This document shows positions 43,245 to 51,552 of a stretch of DNA of 64,000 bases, piece by piece. The notes under the pieces are model-generated. The model made no database searches and was not told the origin of the DNA. It saw only the letters and a list, made by a program, of their open reading frames with translations. Within the stretch, counting starts at the first letter, position 1. The number at the start of each line of letters is the position of its first letter. The DNA is from an uncultured Geobacter sp. (lineage in GTDB: Bacteria; Desulfobacterota; Desulfuromonadia; Geobacterales; Geobacteraceae): positions 1-64,000 of the forward strand of contig CALABV010000176.1 in NCBI GenBank assembly GCA_937886325.1, read 5' to 3'. The position numbers were made by a program, and so were the translations under genes.

Positions 43245-44055
43245 TATTTATAAAGAAAAAGTGAGAAGGTCATTTGACAATCAGGCGGAATTCTACGAGG
43301 AGACCGTTGTTGTTCAGAAGCTGGTGAGAGAAATCCTTCTCGGGCAGTTGCGGGAAAACGGGTCCGGTGACCCTCCTCAACGGATTCTTGACGTGGGCGC
43401 AGGGACGGGTGTCTTGTTGAGCGGAATCAGAAATCTCTATCCAGCTTCATTCCTGGCGGGACTCGATCTGGCTCCCGCCATGGGCCGAACAGCACTGGGA
43501 GCTTTGTGCGGGGAAGGGGGGACGCTTCTTGTCGAGGGAGACGCGGAATGTCTTCCCTTCGTGGAAGGCGCCTTTGATCTCGTTGTATCAACCTCGACAT
43601 TTCAGTGGCTCAATACCCTTGAAAAGGCATTTTGCGAGGCGTTTCGGGTTCTTTCGCCAGGCGGGAGTTTTCATTTTGCCCTTTTTGGAGGGGACACCCT
43701 TCGAGAATTGAGAAATTCGTATAAAAGTGCGCTCAAGATTCCCGATAGAGAAGGAGTCGACCGGACACACCGTTTTTTCTCTCTCTTTGATGTGGAGTTT
43801 GCCTTGAAGACGGCCGGCTTTTCCGTATGCAGGCTGGAGAAAAGTATCGAGGTAGAGTATCACGCAGATGTTCAGGCATTGCTCCGCGCCCTGCGACGTA
43901 TTGGGGCGGGCAATGCTTCCCGATTCACGCAGGGGGGACTGGGTGGAAAAAGGGTTATGACGGAGATGATGGAGATCTACCGTACGGATCATGGGTGTCG
44001 GCACGGTATTCCCGCTACCTACGAGGTATTGTACGGCCTGGGCAGAAAACTGTAG
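43237..44055 (+). CDS. bioC: Malonyl-[acyl-carrier-protein] O-methyltransferase
   Basis: This 272-residue SAM-dependent methyltransferase methylates malonyl-ACP to start pimelate assembly on fatty-acid enzymes. The N-terminus VRRSFDNQAEFYEE is typical of BioC; SAM motif I is ILDVGAGTGVLLSGI near residue 51. Other features are VEGDAECLPFVEGAFDLVVS and FHFALFGGDTLREL near residue 145, a BioC signature. ATG 43237 overlaps the bioH stop; a GTG at 43261 would start exactly at VRRSF. A terminator follows the stop codon, closing the operon. The bioA, bioB and bioD genes are not in the window. Confidence 0.92.
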   Translation: MGNIYKEKVRRSFDNQAEFYEETVVVQKLVREILLGQLRENGSGDPPQRILDVGAGTGVLLSGIRNLYPASFLAGLDLAPAMGRTALGALCGEGGTLLVEGDAECLPFVEGAFDLVVSTSTFQWLNTLEKAFCEAFRVLSPGGSFHFALFGGDTLRELRNSYKSALKIPDREGVDRTHRFFSLFDVEFALKTAGFSVCRLEKSIEVEYHADVQALLRALRRIGAGNASRFTQGGLGGKRVMTEMMEIYRTDHGCRHGIPATYEVLYGLGRKL

Positions 44056-44079
44056 CAACGTGACACGAGAGTGAAAACA

Positions 44080-44110
44080 AAAAAACCCTTCGTAAAGGAA
44101 GGGCTTTTTC
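44080..44110. terminator. Bidirectional terminator between bioC and tRNA-Leu
   Basis: A stem around CCCTTC/GAAGGG with flanking A and T runs gives a T-rich tail on both strands, so it can end both the bio operon (plus) and the gap-to-tRNA transcript (minus). Confidence 0.8.
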
Positions 44111-44138
44111 GTAGCTGCTATTGCGATGAAATTACTGA

Positions 44139-44225
44139 TGGTGCGATCAGGGAGAGTCGAACTCCCACGGGGAACCCCCCGCCAGCCCCTCAAGCTGGTG
44201 CGTCTACCAATTCCGCCATGATCGC
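44139..44225 (-). tRNA. tRNA-Leu (anticodon GAG)
   Basis: This 87-nt class II tRNA has acceptor stem GCGATCA/TGATCGC, the D arm GGTAGACGC, an anticodon stem CCAGC/GCTGG with loop TTGAGGG (anticodon GAG), a long variable arm (GGGG/CCCC), the T loop GTTCGACTC and an encoded ACCA 3' end. It lies downstream of secG on the same strand. Confidence 0.95.
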
Positions 44226-44347
44226 AAATAATCTCTAATAAAATCAGCCATCAAGATGATGGTTTCGGATACATCCGCCTCTTTGGCGGCGAGGTTCATT
44301 TTCTACCAGTTTATCCCTGTGATGTCAACAGCAAAGTGACGTTGCGG

Positions 44348-44719
44348 TTACTTTTTCGGGGCCTGTTGCGGGGTCGCCGGAGGAGCGGCCGGTTTCCCTT
44401 GGACAGGGGCGTCTTGCTGTTGTGCGCCCGACGGTTTTGGGGCGGTTTTCGCAGCCGGTTTGCTGGAAGGCATGATCGATGAACTGCCCGATTTGCCTGA
44501 AAGGTAGGCCAGAGAAAGCGAGGTAACCATGAAGATGATGGCTGCTCCCGCTGTGAGTTTTCCGAGAAAACTGCCGCCGCCGCCGGCGCCGAACAGAGAC
44601 TGGCTCGCGCCGGTGCCGAATGTGGCGCCCAAGTCGGCGCCTTTACCAGCCTGCAAAAGGACGATTACAATCAGTGTGATGCTGACAAGGATGTGAACGG
44701 TGATAAGAAAACCAAACAT
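44348..44719 (-). CDS. secG: Preprotein translocase subunit SecG
   Basis: This 123-residue inner-membrane protein stimulates SecYEG export. It has the conserved N-terminal helix (LITVHILVSITLIVIVLLQ), the loop QAGKGADLGATFGTGASQ and a second helix (LTAGAAIIFMVTSLSLAYL). A long Pro/Ala/Gln/Lys-rich cytoplasmic or periplasmic tail (about residues 75-123) exceeds the minimal SecG. GAGG precedes the ATG. It follows tpiA by 71 bases and precedes tRNA-Leu, a common arrangement. Confidence 0.95.
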   Translation of the reverse strand: MFGFLITVHILVSITLIVIVLLQAGKGADLGATFGTGASQSLFGAGGGGSFLGKLTAGAAIIFMVTSLSLAYLSGKSGSSSIMPSSKPAAKTAPKPSGAQQQDAPVQGKPAAPPATPQQAPKK

Positions 44720-44790
44720 TGTGACTCGAACCTCGCAATAATGAATTAAGATATGGACAATACCACAAATTCAAGCGCCAATGAAAGTAT

Positions 44791-45546
44791 TTATTTGCTG
44801 TTACGAATGATCGACGAAAATGAGGAGGCCGAGAGACTCGCCCCGCCGACGAGAGCGCCATCAATATCGGGACAAGACATCAGGCCGCCGATATTTTCCG
44901 GTTTCACGCTCCCGCCATACAGGATTCTGATGGCCTGCGATTCGAGCGGGGAGTAAAGCCGCGAAATGAGGGACCGAATGAAGGAGTGTACTTCCTGTGC
45001 TTGGTCGTCTGTGGCCGTTCTGCCGGTACCGATTGCCCAAACCGGTTCATAGGCAACGACAACGTTACGAAGATCCCCGGCGCAGATATCCTGGAGACCT
45101 CCCCGTACCTGTCGCTCGATAACCGACAGCGTCTCACCCGACTCCCTTTCTTCAAGGGTTTCGCCGATGCATGCAATGACCGAAAGACCGGCAATGAGAG
45201 CCGCCTTGATTTTCCGGTTGACTGTTTCGTCAGTTTCTCCGAAGTGTTGGCGCCTCTCGGAATGGCCGATAATCACATGAGTGCATCCTGCGTCGACGAG
45301 CATCCCCGGTGAAACCTCTCCGGTAAACGCACCTTCTTCCCGCCAGAAACAGTCCTGACCGGCGACGGCAATGCGTGAACCGGACAGGGCTTCGCTTACC
45401 TTGCCGAGAACGGTAAATGAGGGCGCCACAATGATTTCAACGTCTGTGCAGTCTCCCGTTACTTGGACGATTTCACGCGCCAACTCCAGAGCTTCGCCGG
45501 TCTTTTTATACAGCTTCCAGTTTCCAGCAATGATCGATATTCGCAT
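44791..45546 (-). CDS. tpiA: Triose-phosphate isomerase
   Basis: This 251-residue TIM-barrel enzyme interconverts glyceraldehyde-3-phosphate and dihydroxyacetone phosphate. The catalytic residues lie in AGNWKLYKK (Lys about 11), VIIGHSERR (His about 95) and AYEPVWAIGTG (Glu about 167, with loop 6); ILYGGSVKPEN is the phosphate site. GAGGAG precedes the ATG. It is 27 bases after pgk on the minus strand. The assignment is secure. Confidence 0.97.
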   Translation of the reverse strand: MRISIIAGNWKLYKKTGEALELAREIVQVTGDCTDVEIIVAPSFTVLGKVSEALSGSRIAVAGQDCFWREEGAFTGEVSPGMLVDAGCTHVIIGHSERRQHFGETDETVNRKIKAALIAGLSVIACIGETLEERESGETLSVIERQVRGGLQDICAGDLRNVVVAYEPVWAIGTGRTATDDQAQEVHSFIRSLISRLYSPLESQAIRILYGGSVKPENIGGLMSCPDIDGALVGGASLSASSFSSIIRNSK

Positions 45547-45573
45547 TCCCGCTCCTCATGATGTAGTGGCGCT

Positions 45574-46773
45574 TCAGGCCGGTCCGTTTTCTTCCAGCAC
45601 CCTGATGCCGGGAAGCTTCTTCCCTTCGAGGAGTTCAAGGAAGGCGCCGCCACCGGTGGAGATATAGCTTATCTTGGCGAATTCTCCGGCGCGATGCACG
45701 GCGACATCCGTGTCGCCGCCGCCTACGATCGTCAGCGCATAGGAGTTGGCTACGGCACTGACCATGGCAAAGGTGCCCCGTGAGAACGCATCCATTTCAA
45801 ATACTCCCATGGGTCCGTTCCAGATGATGGTCTTCGCGTTCTGAAGCGCCTCTGAGAAGAGAGTCATGGTTGCCGGGCCGATGTCCAGGGCCATCCAGTC
45901 GTTGGGAATTTCCTGAACAGGGGTGATTTTTATCTCGGCGGCCGGATCGAAACGGTCCGCAACGACGCAATCGACGGGAAGATAGAATTTGATTCCTTTT
46001 TCTCGCGCCTTGTTGTAGGTTGCCAAGGCTGTTTCGAGCAGTTGCTCCTCCACGAGAGACTTTCCGATTCCGTATCCAAGGGCCTTCAGAAAAGTGAATG
46101 CCATTCCTCCACCAATAATTATCTTGTCTACCTTGTTCAGCAGATTGTCGATAACCTCGATCTTGCCTGAGACTTTTGCACCGCCAAGAATTGCCACCAA
46201 GGGATGAACGGGATTTTTCATGGCGCGATCGAAAAATCCCATTTCATTTTTCATGAGGAATCCGGCAGCGATGATCGGGATAAAACGGGTAATCGCTTCT
46301 ACAGAAGCATGTGCCCTGTGGGAAACCGCAAATGCGTCATTCACGTAGATCTCCGCCAGACTTGCCAGGGACCGGGCATATTCGGGGTCGTTCTTCTCTT
46401 CTCCGGGATAGAAACGGAGATTCTCCAGCATTACGACATCGCCCGGTTTCATGGCATCAACCAGCGACGCCACCGACTCTCCGATACAATCGGTGGCCAA
46501 TGTCACGTCCTTGTCGAGAAGCCTGGAAAGCCGTTTTGCGGCAGGAGCCATGGAGTACTTGGGATTCTTTTCACCTTTCGGTCGGCCCAGGTGCGAAGCG
46601 ATTATTACCTTCGCAGAGCAGTCCAAGGCGTAATTAATGGTAGGCAGGACAGCCCTGATGCGGGTATCGTCGGTAATATTTCCTTTTTCATCCAGGGGAA
46701 CATTGAAATCAACCCGCAAAAACACTCTTTTCCCGGCAAGGTCTTTAATCTCATCAAGATAGCGTATCGGCAT
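45574..46773 (-). CDS. pgk: Phosphoglycerate kinase
   Basis: This 399-residue glycolytic enzyme makes ATP from 1,3-bisphosphoglycerate. It shows [20 protein letters not shown] near residue 17, SHLGRPKG near 60, [18 protein letters not shown] near 110, [16 protein letters not shown] near 200 and the C-terminal [11 protein letters not shown] and [14 protein letters not shown] 46773 (MPIRYLD) is chosen; the frame continues 12 codons upstream. It lies between gap and tpiA in the same transcript. Confidence 0.97.
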   Translation of the reverse strand: MPIRYLDEIKDLAGKRVFLRVDFNVPLDEKGNITDDTRIRAVLPTINYALDCSAKVIIASHLGRPKGEKNPKYSMAPAAKRLSRLLDKDVTLATDCIGESVASLVDAMKPGDVVMLENLRFYPGEEKNDPEYARSLASLAEIYVNDAFAVSHRAHASVEAITRFIPIIAAGFLMKNEMGFFDRAMKNPVHPLVAILGGAKVSGKIEVIDNLLNKVDKIIIGGGMAFTFLKALGYGIGKSLVEEQLLETALATYNKAREKGIKFYLPVDCVVADRFDPAAEIKITPVQEIPNDWMALDIGPATMTLFSEALQNAKTIIWNGPMGVFEMDAFSRGTFAMVSAVANSYALTIVGGGDTDVAVHRAGEFAKISYISTGGGAFLELLEGKKLPGIRVLEENGPA

Positions 46774-46880
46774 AATTCTAAGCCCCCTATAGAAGTGTAG
46801 TATGGACAATTAGCTTTACGAAGAGGTGATGCTATTCCGGGTGGTGACGGAAAACCGACCTCGGTATGTGTTGGTGATGG

Positions 46881-47879
46881 TTATTTCATTACCAGGCGCA
46901 TAAGGTCGAGGAGTCTGCGGGAGAAGCCAGTTTCGTTGTCATACCAGGAAATGACCTTTACCAGGTTTCCCTCTATGACCTTGGTGGATTGAGCGTCGAC
47001 GATGGAGGAGTGGGGATTGCCGTTGAAATCGATGGAAACGAGCGGTTCGTCGGTAATGTCCAGGATGCCCTTCATGGAGCCGCGGGAGGCTTTTTTGAGG
47101 GCGGTATTGATTTTGTCCGCATCCGCTTTCTTGGAGAGGGAGGCAACCAGGTCCACTACCGAGACATTGGGTGTTGGAACGCGAATCGCCATCCCGTCCA
47201 GTTTTCCCTTCAGTTCGGGAAGGACGAGGGAGATTGCCCGAGCTGCGCCGGTCGCGGTGGGAATCATGGAAAGTGCGGCCGCGCGCGCCCTCCTGAGGTC
47301 CTTGTGGGGCAGGTCGAGAATCCGCTGGTCATTGGTATAGGAGTGGACGGTCGTGACAAGGCCCTTTTCAAGGCCGAAGTTTTCATGGAGCACCTTGACG
47401 ACCGGGGCCAGGCAGTTGGTGGTGCAAGACGCATTGGAGATGATGAAGTGCCTTTCCGGGTCATACATGCTGTCATTGACTCCCATGACAATCGTGATGT
47501 CGGGATCCGTGGCAGGGGCTGAAATAATGACCTTTCCGGCTCCCGCCTTCAAGTGCAGTTCCGCCTGGTCCCTGGCCGTGAAATGACCCGTCGACTCCAG
47601 GACCACATCGATTGATTCGCTTTTCCAGGGAAGTTCATCAGGATTCTTTACGGCAAAGACCTTGATTTGTTTGCCGTTCACTATCATCAGTCCGTCGCCT
47701 GTTTCAACTTTGCCGGGAAATGTTTCGTGAACCGAATCATACTTGAAAAGGTGCGCGAGGATTTTCGGTTCGCTCAGATCGTTGATTGCGACGATCTGGA
47801 TATTCTTTTCCCGCAGCGCGTGCCTCAGCACCATCCGACCGATCCTGCCGAAACCGTTTATCGCAACTCGTAGTGCCAT
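46881..47879 (-). CDS. gap: Glyceraldehyde-3-phosphate dehydrogenase (type I)
   Basis: This 332-residue enzyme oxidises glyceraldehyde-3-phosphate. It has the Rossmann motif [16 protein letters not shown], Asp in AINDLSE that favours NAD, the active-site Cys in [13 protein letters not shown] (about residue 151), the catalytic His in HSYTNDQ, and WYDNETGFS at the C-terminus. GGAGG precedes ATG 47879. It is the first gene of gap-pgk-tpiA-secG-tRNA-Leu, under a near-consensus promoter. Confidence 0.97.
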   Translation of the reverse strand: MALRVAINGFGRIGRMVLRHALREKNIQIVAINDLSEPKILAHLFKYDSVHETFPGKVETGDGLMIVNGKQIKVFAVKNPDELPWKSESIDVVLESTGHFTARDQAELHLKAGAGKVIISAPATDPDITIVMGVNDSMYDPERHFIISNASCTTNCLAPVVKVLHENFGLEKGLVTTVHSYTNDQRILDLPHKDLRRARAAALSMIPTATGAARAISLVLPELKGKLDGMAIRVPTPNVSVVDLVASLSKKADADKINTALKKASRGSMKGILDITDEPLVSIDFNGNPHSSIVDAQSTKVIEGNLVKVISWYDNETGFSRRLLDLMRLVMK

Positions 47880-47945
47880 GGGGAGAACCTCCAGAAAAAT
47901 TGAATGGATGCAGCGTGGTGTGACTTCCAGAGCCAGCCAAGGAAT

Positions 47946-47973
47946 ACTATACAACCTGTCGGACGGCCGTCAA
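47946..47973 (-). promoter_or_regulatory. Promoter of the gap operon
   Basis: On the minus strand TTGACG (47973-47968) and TATAGT (47951-47946) are separated by 16 bp. The gap start follows about 65 bases downstream. Confidence 0.6.
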
Positions 47974-48104
47974 CCTTTTTGTAGAAGCTCTACGGGGGGA
48001 TTGCCATGGTTCCGGCGTACAAATATCAGGTTTTTGCAAACGGAAGCGGCTTGCGTCCAGGTTCATGTGATAGGGATTATTTTGTCATGCTAACAAGTTT
48101 CGGC

Positions 48105-48133
48105 TTGAATCTTCACCGTGTTTTCTGTATAAA
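48105..48133 (+). promoter_or_regulatory. Promoter candidate for the YycJ-like gene
   Basis: TTGAAT (48105-48110) and TATAAA (48128-48133) are 17 bp apart, both close to consensus. The start codon at 48271 lies about 130 bases further on. Confidence 0.5.
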
Positions 48134-48270
48134 ATGTCTGTTTAATTGATTACCATAAATGCAGCGCGAACAGGCGTTCCAAGGGTTACCAGGGCGGATA
48201 TCTTCTTTACCGGAACAGGGAGGGCTCTCTCGTCCCGGCTTTTTATTGCCCGATTTTTTCTGGAGGACTT

Positions 48271-49041
48271 GTGCGGGTCTGTCTTCTTGCCAGCGGCAGC
48301 AAGGGAAACTCCCTGTATGTCGAAACGGATCGGACGAAGTTCCTTGTCGACGCCGGTCTGTCCGCCCGGGAGATAACGGCACGGCTTGCGACCATGGGAG
48401 TGTCGGGTTCCGAGATTGATGGTATCATTATCACTCATGAGCACGGCGACCATGTTCGAGGAGCGGGAGCTCTGGCGAGAAAGTATGATCTGCCGGTTTT
48501 TATCAGTTATCCTGCCTGCCGTGAGGTGGAAAAGCTGTTTCGTTCCGTTCGCCTTGTCGAGTTCGAGTCCGGATGCTCTTTTGAATTTAAGGATGTTCTC
48601 ATTGACCCGTTTCCCGTAACCCATGACACGTCGGATCCCGTCGGACTGGTGATCGGAAGCCGCGAGGGAAGGATTGGAGTAGCAACCGACCTGGGTATCG
48701 TCACCCGTCTTGTTCGTGAAAAGCTCAAGGGGTGCCGGGTACTCGTGCTGGAGACGAACCATGACGAGGAGTTGCTGGCAAACGGTCCCTATCCATGGCA
48801 TCTTAAGCAACGGGTCAAGTCGCGTCACGGCCATCTCTCCAACAGTGATTCCGCGGAACTTCTCGCCCAGGTGACGCACCCGGGACTTGAGGGTGTTTTT
48901 CTTGCTCATCTATCAGAGGTGAATAATCATCCCGATATGGCACTCAAGGCATTACGCAAGTCGCTTTCCGCTCAGACCTCCTGCTGTCCGCGGGTTATCA
49001 TCGGCAGTCAGCATTGCATCAGCGAAGAGTTTTCCCGCTAG
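48271..49041 (+). CDS. YycJ/WalJ-like MBL-fold hydrolase
   Basis: This 256-residue metallo-beta-lactamase-fold protein shows LLASGSKGNSLYVET at the N-terminus, the metal motif ITHEHGDHVRGAG near residue 53, VATDLG near 136, and LETNHDEELLANGPYPW near 160 with VFLAHLSEVNNHP near 210. This is the YycJ/VicX pattern; such proteins have been linked to cell-wall signalling and 5'-3' exonuclease activity, without a single agreed function. GGAGG supports the GTG start at 48271. Followed at 140 bases by purB. Confidence 0.9.
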   Translation: MRVCLLASGSKGNSLYVETDRTKFLVDAGLSAREITARLATMGVSGSEIDGIIITHEHGDHVRGAGALARKYDLPVFISYPACREVEKLFRSVRLVEFESGCSFEFKDVLIDPFPVTHDTSDPVGLVIGSREGRIGVATDLGIVTRLVREKLKGCRVLVLETNHDEELLANGPYPWHLKQRVKSRHGHLSNSDSAELLAQVTHPGLEGVFLAHLSEVNNHPDMALKALRKSLSAQTSCCPRVIIGSQHCISEEFSR

Positions 49042-49181
49042 ACGACGATCCGCTTCCCGTCAATCCGGCTCGTAAAATGGGTTACGAAAAATACATTTTT
49101 CATACTTTTTAGCATCAACCATCAGCACCATCAAATCAAAGTGTATAAAACACTAAATATTAGGAACGAGGAATAGATTAA

Positions 49182-50477
49182 ATGATTGAACGTTACAGTC
49201 GTCCGGAAATGACTGCAATCTGGGGCGCTGAAAACCGCTACCGGAAGTGGCTTGAGATAGAGATCTTCGCCTGTGAGGCACATGCCGAAATGGGAAACAT
49301 CCCCAATGACGCTTTGCAGCGAATCAAGGAGCGGGCGAGTTTCGATGTCCGCCGCATCGATGAAATTGAAAAAGTCGTGAAACACGATGTGATTGCCTTT
49401 CTCACGTCGGTTGCCGATTATATCGGGGATGATTCACGCTTTCTGCACGTGGGTATGACTTCCTCGGACGTCCTTGATACATCTTTTGCCATGCTCCTCA
49501 GGGAGAGCGGCCTCCTGCTTCTCGACGGCATGAAAAGGCTGATGGACGCGCTGAAGAAGAGGGCGTACGAGCACAAGGACACGGCAATGATCGGCCGATC
49601 CCATGGAATCCACGCGGAACCGGTTACCTTCGGCATCAAGATGGCTCTCTGGTATGACGAGATGCGACGCAATCTGCGGCGGATGGAGTCGGCAATCGAG
49701 ACGGTTTCGTACGGCAAGATTTCGGGAGCGGTGGGCACTTTCGCCAATATCGACCCGAAGGTGGAGGAGTATGTCTGTGCCCGAGCCGGCCTCAAGCCCG
49801 CCCCCTGTTCCACCCAGATTGTCCAGAGGGACCGCCATGCGGAGTTCTTCGCAACCCTTGCGATTATCGCCTCCTCCATTGAAAAATTTGCCGTGGAGAT
49901 CCGTCATCTACAGAGGACGGAGGTCCTTGAAGCGGAGGAGTTTTTCAGCAAGGGACAAAAGGGATCATCCGCCATGCCCCACAAGCGGAACCCGGTCCTT
50001 TCCGAGAATCTTTCCGGCCTGGCCCGCCTCATCAGGGGGTACGCTGTTTCCGCGCTGGAAAACATTCCCCTTTGGCACGAGAGAGACATCTCCCATTCCT
50101 CGGTGGAACGGGTTATCGGTCCGGACGCCACGATCCTGATGGATTTCATGCTCCATCGCTGCACCGGCCTCATTGAAAATCTCGTCGTCTACCCTGAGAA
50201 TATGATGAAAAACCTAAACCTGATGCGGGGACTGGTTTTTTCCCAGAGGGTTCTCCTGGAACTTGCCCGGAAAGGCGCGTCACGGGAAAATGCCTATGCC
50301 TTGGTGCAGAGAAACGCCATGAAGGTCTGGGAACAGGGGAAAGATTTCCGCGAGGAGCTCCTTGCCGATCCGGATGTGCGGTCGTACCTTTCCGCCGGAG
50401 AAATCGACGGCGCGTTTGATCTCTCGTATCATTTCAAGCATGTGGATACCATTTTTACACGGGTCTTCGGTGGATAG
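49182..50477 (+). CDS. purB: Adenylosuccinate lyase
   Basis: This 431-residue fumarase-superfamily enzyme acts twice in purine synthesis, splitting SAICAR and adenylosuccinate. It begins ERYSRPEMTAIWGAENRYRK and contains HVGMTSSDVLDTSFAML, GRSHGIHAEPVTFG with the active-site His, and the superfamily signature GSSAMPHKRNPVLSENLSG near residue 262. AGGAACGAGG precedes the ATG. It overlaps the mscS start by eight bases and leads the purine operon. Confidence 0.97.
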   Translation: MIERYSRPEMTAIWGAENRYRKWLEIEIFACEAHAEMGNIPNDALQRIKERASFDVRRIDEIEKVVKHDVIAFLTSVADYIGDDSRFLHVGMTSSDVLDTSFAMLLRESGLLLLDGMKRLMDALKKRAYEHKDTAMIGRSHGIHAEPVTFGIKMALWYDEMRRNLRRMESAIETVSYGKISGAVGTFANIDPKVEEYVCARAGLKPAPCSTQIVQRDRHAEFFATLAIIASSIEKFAVEIRHLQRTEVLEAEEFFSKGQKGSSAMPHKRNPVLSENLSGLARLIRGYAVSALENIPLWHERDISHSSVERVIGPDATILMDFMLHRCTGLIENLVVYPENMMKNLNLMRGLVFSQRVLLELARKGASRENAYALVQRNAMKVWEQGKDFREELLADPDVRSYLSAGEIDGAFDLSYHFKHVDTIFTRVFGG

Positions 50478-51552
50478 GTTTCTGGAACTCTTTCATTTCC
50501 AGATGGAGAGTGAAAAGATTCTCTCTCTGGGGGGGGAAGCCCTGTTTGCCGTCCTTATTGTTACCGCATTCTGGGGAATCTCCCGGTTCGTCCGCTATGT
50601 ATTGATTCATTGGGGACCCCGAATCGTCAGATTCAGCAAAACGGATCTCGACGACCGGATTCTCGCTCGGGTTACGCCTCCCGTTGAGCTTCTCGTCCTG
50701 TTCGTGGGAGTCTATCTTGCGATGAGAAGTCTGCCGCTGCCGGAAAAGATTCATCGCATAAGCTCCGGTGCGGTATATATCATCAATGCGATACTGTTTG
50801 CCAATATCGCATACAGGAGCGTGGATGAATTCCTTTCCTGGTATGCACGCCGTGTCGAGGAAAGGACGGGTTCGGCAATGGGAAACCAGGTTCTTCCCCT
50901 TGTCAGGAAGGTCTCCACAATTTTCCTCGTCTGCGCCGCGTTGATTGTCATTCTGAAGCACTTCAACTACGATATCCTGTCTCTGGTAACCGCCCTCGGT
51001 ATCGGCTCCCTTGCAATCGGACTTGCGGCCAAAGATACCCTTGCGAACATGATTTCAGGATTCACCCTGATGATCGACCGTCCCTTCCGCATCGGCGACA
51101 GGATTCAGCTGATGAGCGGCAAAAGCGGGGATGTGGTCGATATCGGCCTGAGGAGCACCCGGATACGGACCCCTGAGAATACCCTCCTGATAATCCCCAA
51201 TGCCGAACTCTGCAACAGCACGGTTCATAATATGGCGTTTCCGGATCTCCGGTCCCAGGGGAAAATTACCATCGGTGTCGCATACGGCTCCGATGTGGAA
51301 GTTGTAAAGAAGGCATTGCTGGAGGCGACGCAGGGAGAGCCGGATCTGCTCGCGGAACCGGGGCCGGAGGCGTATTTTCTCGCTTTCGGCGATAATGCGC
51401 TTATGATGACGCTTGTATTCTGGGTAACCGACTACACGAAACTGTTTACGGTCACGGACAACCTCAACGTACGGATACTATCGTGTTTCGAAAGGAAAGG
51501 AATCCAGATTCCGTACCCGACACGAAGGGTACTGCTGGAAAGGGAAGAATAA
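50470..51552 (+). CDS. MscS-family mechanosensitive channel
   Basis: This 360-residue membrane protein has about four to five transmembrane helices (about residues 15-170). The MscS pore helix ALGIGSLAIGLAAKDTLANMISG and the beta domain follow (FRIGDRIQLMSGKSGDVVDIGLRST near residue 200), then an alpha/beta cytoplasmic part. It would gate on membrane tension. The most likely start is the GTG at 50470, eight bases inside purB; ATG 50503 is an alternative. Its stop codon shares one base with the purL ATG, so it is translationally embedded in the purine operon. Confidence 0.87.
   Translation: MDRFLELFHFQMESEKILSLGGEALFAVLIVTAFWGISRFVRYVLIHWGPRIVRFSKTDLDDRILARVTPPVELLVLFVGVYLAMRSLPLPEKIHRISSGAVYIINAILFANIAYRSVDEFLSWYARRVEERTGSAMGNQVLPLVRKVSTIFLVCAALIVILKHFNYDILSLVTALGIGSLAIGLAAKDTLANMISGFTLMIDRPFRIGDRIQLMSGKSGDVVDIGLRSTRIRTPENTLLIIPNAELCNSTVHNMAFPDLRSQGKITIGVAYGSDVEVVKKALLEATQGEPDLLAEPGPEAYFLAFGDNALMMTLVFWVTDYTKLFTVTDNLNVRILSCFERKGIQIPYPTRRVLLEREE

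Larger units (their letters stand above)
47880..48270. other. 391-bp divergent region between gap and the YycJ-like gene
   Basis: It contains a good promoter for each side and no supported gene. The plus-strand leader from about 48140 to 48270 is long (about 130 nt) and includes GC-rich stretches, but no known riboswitch was recognised. Confidence 0.5.
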
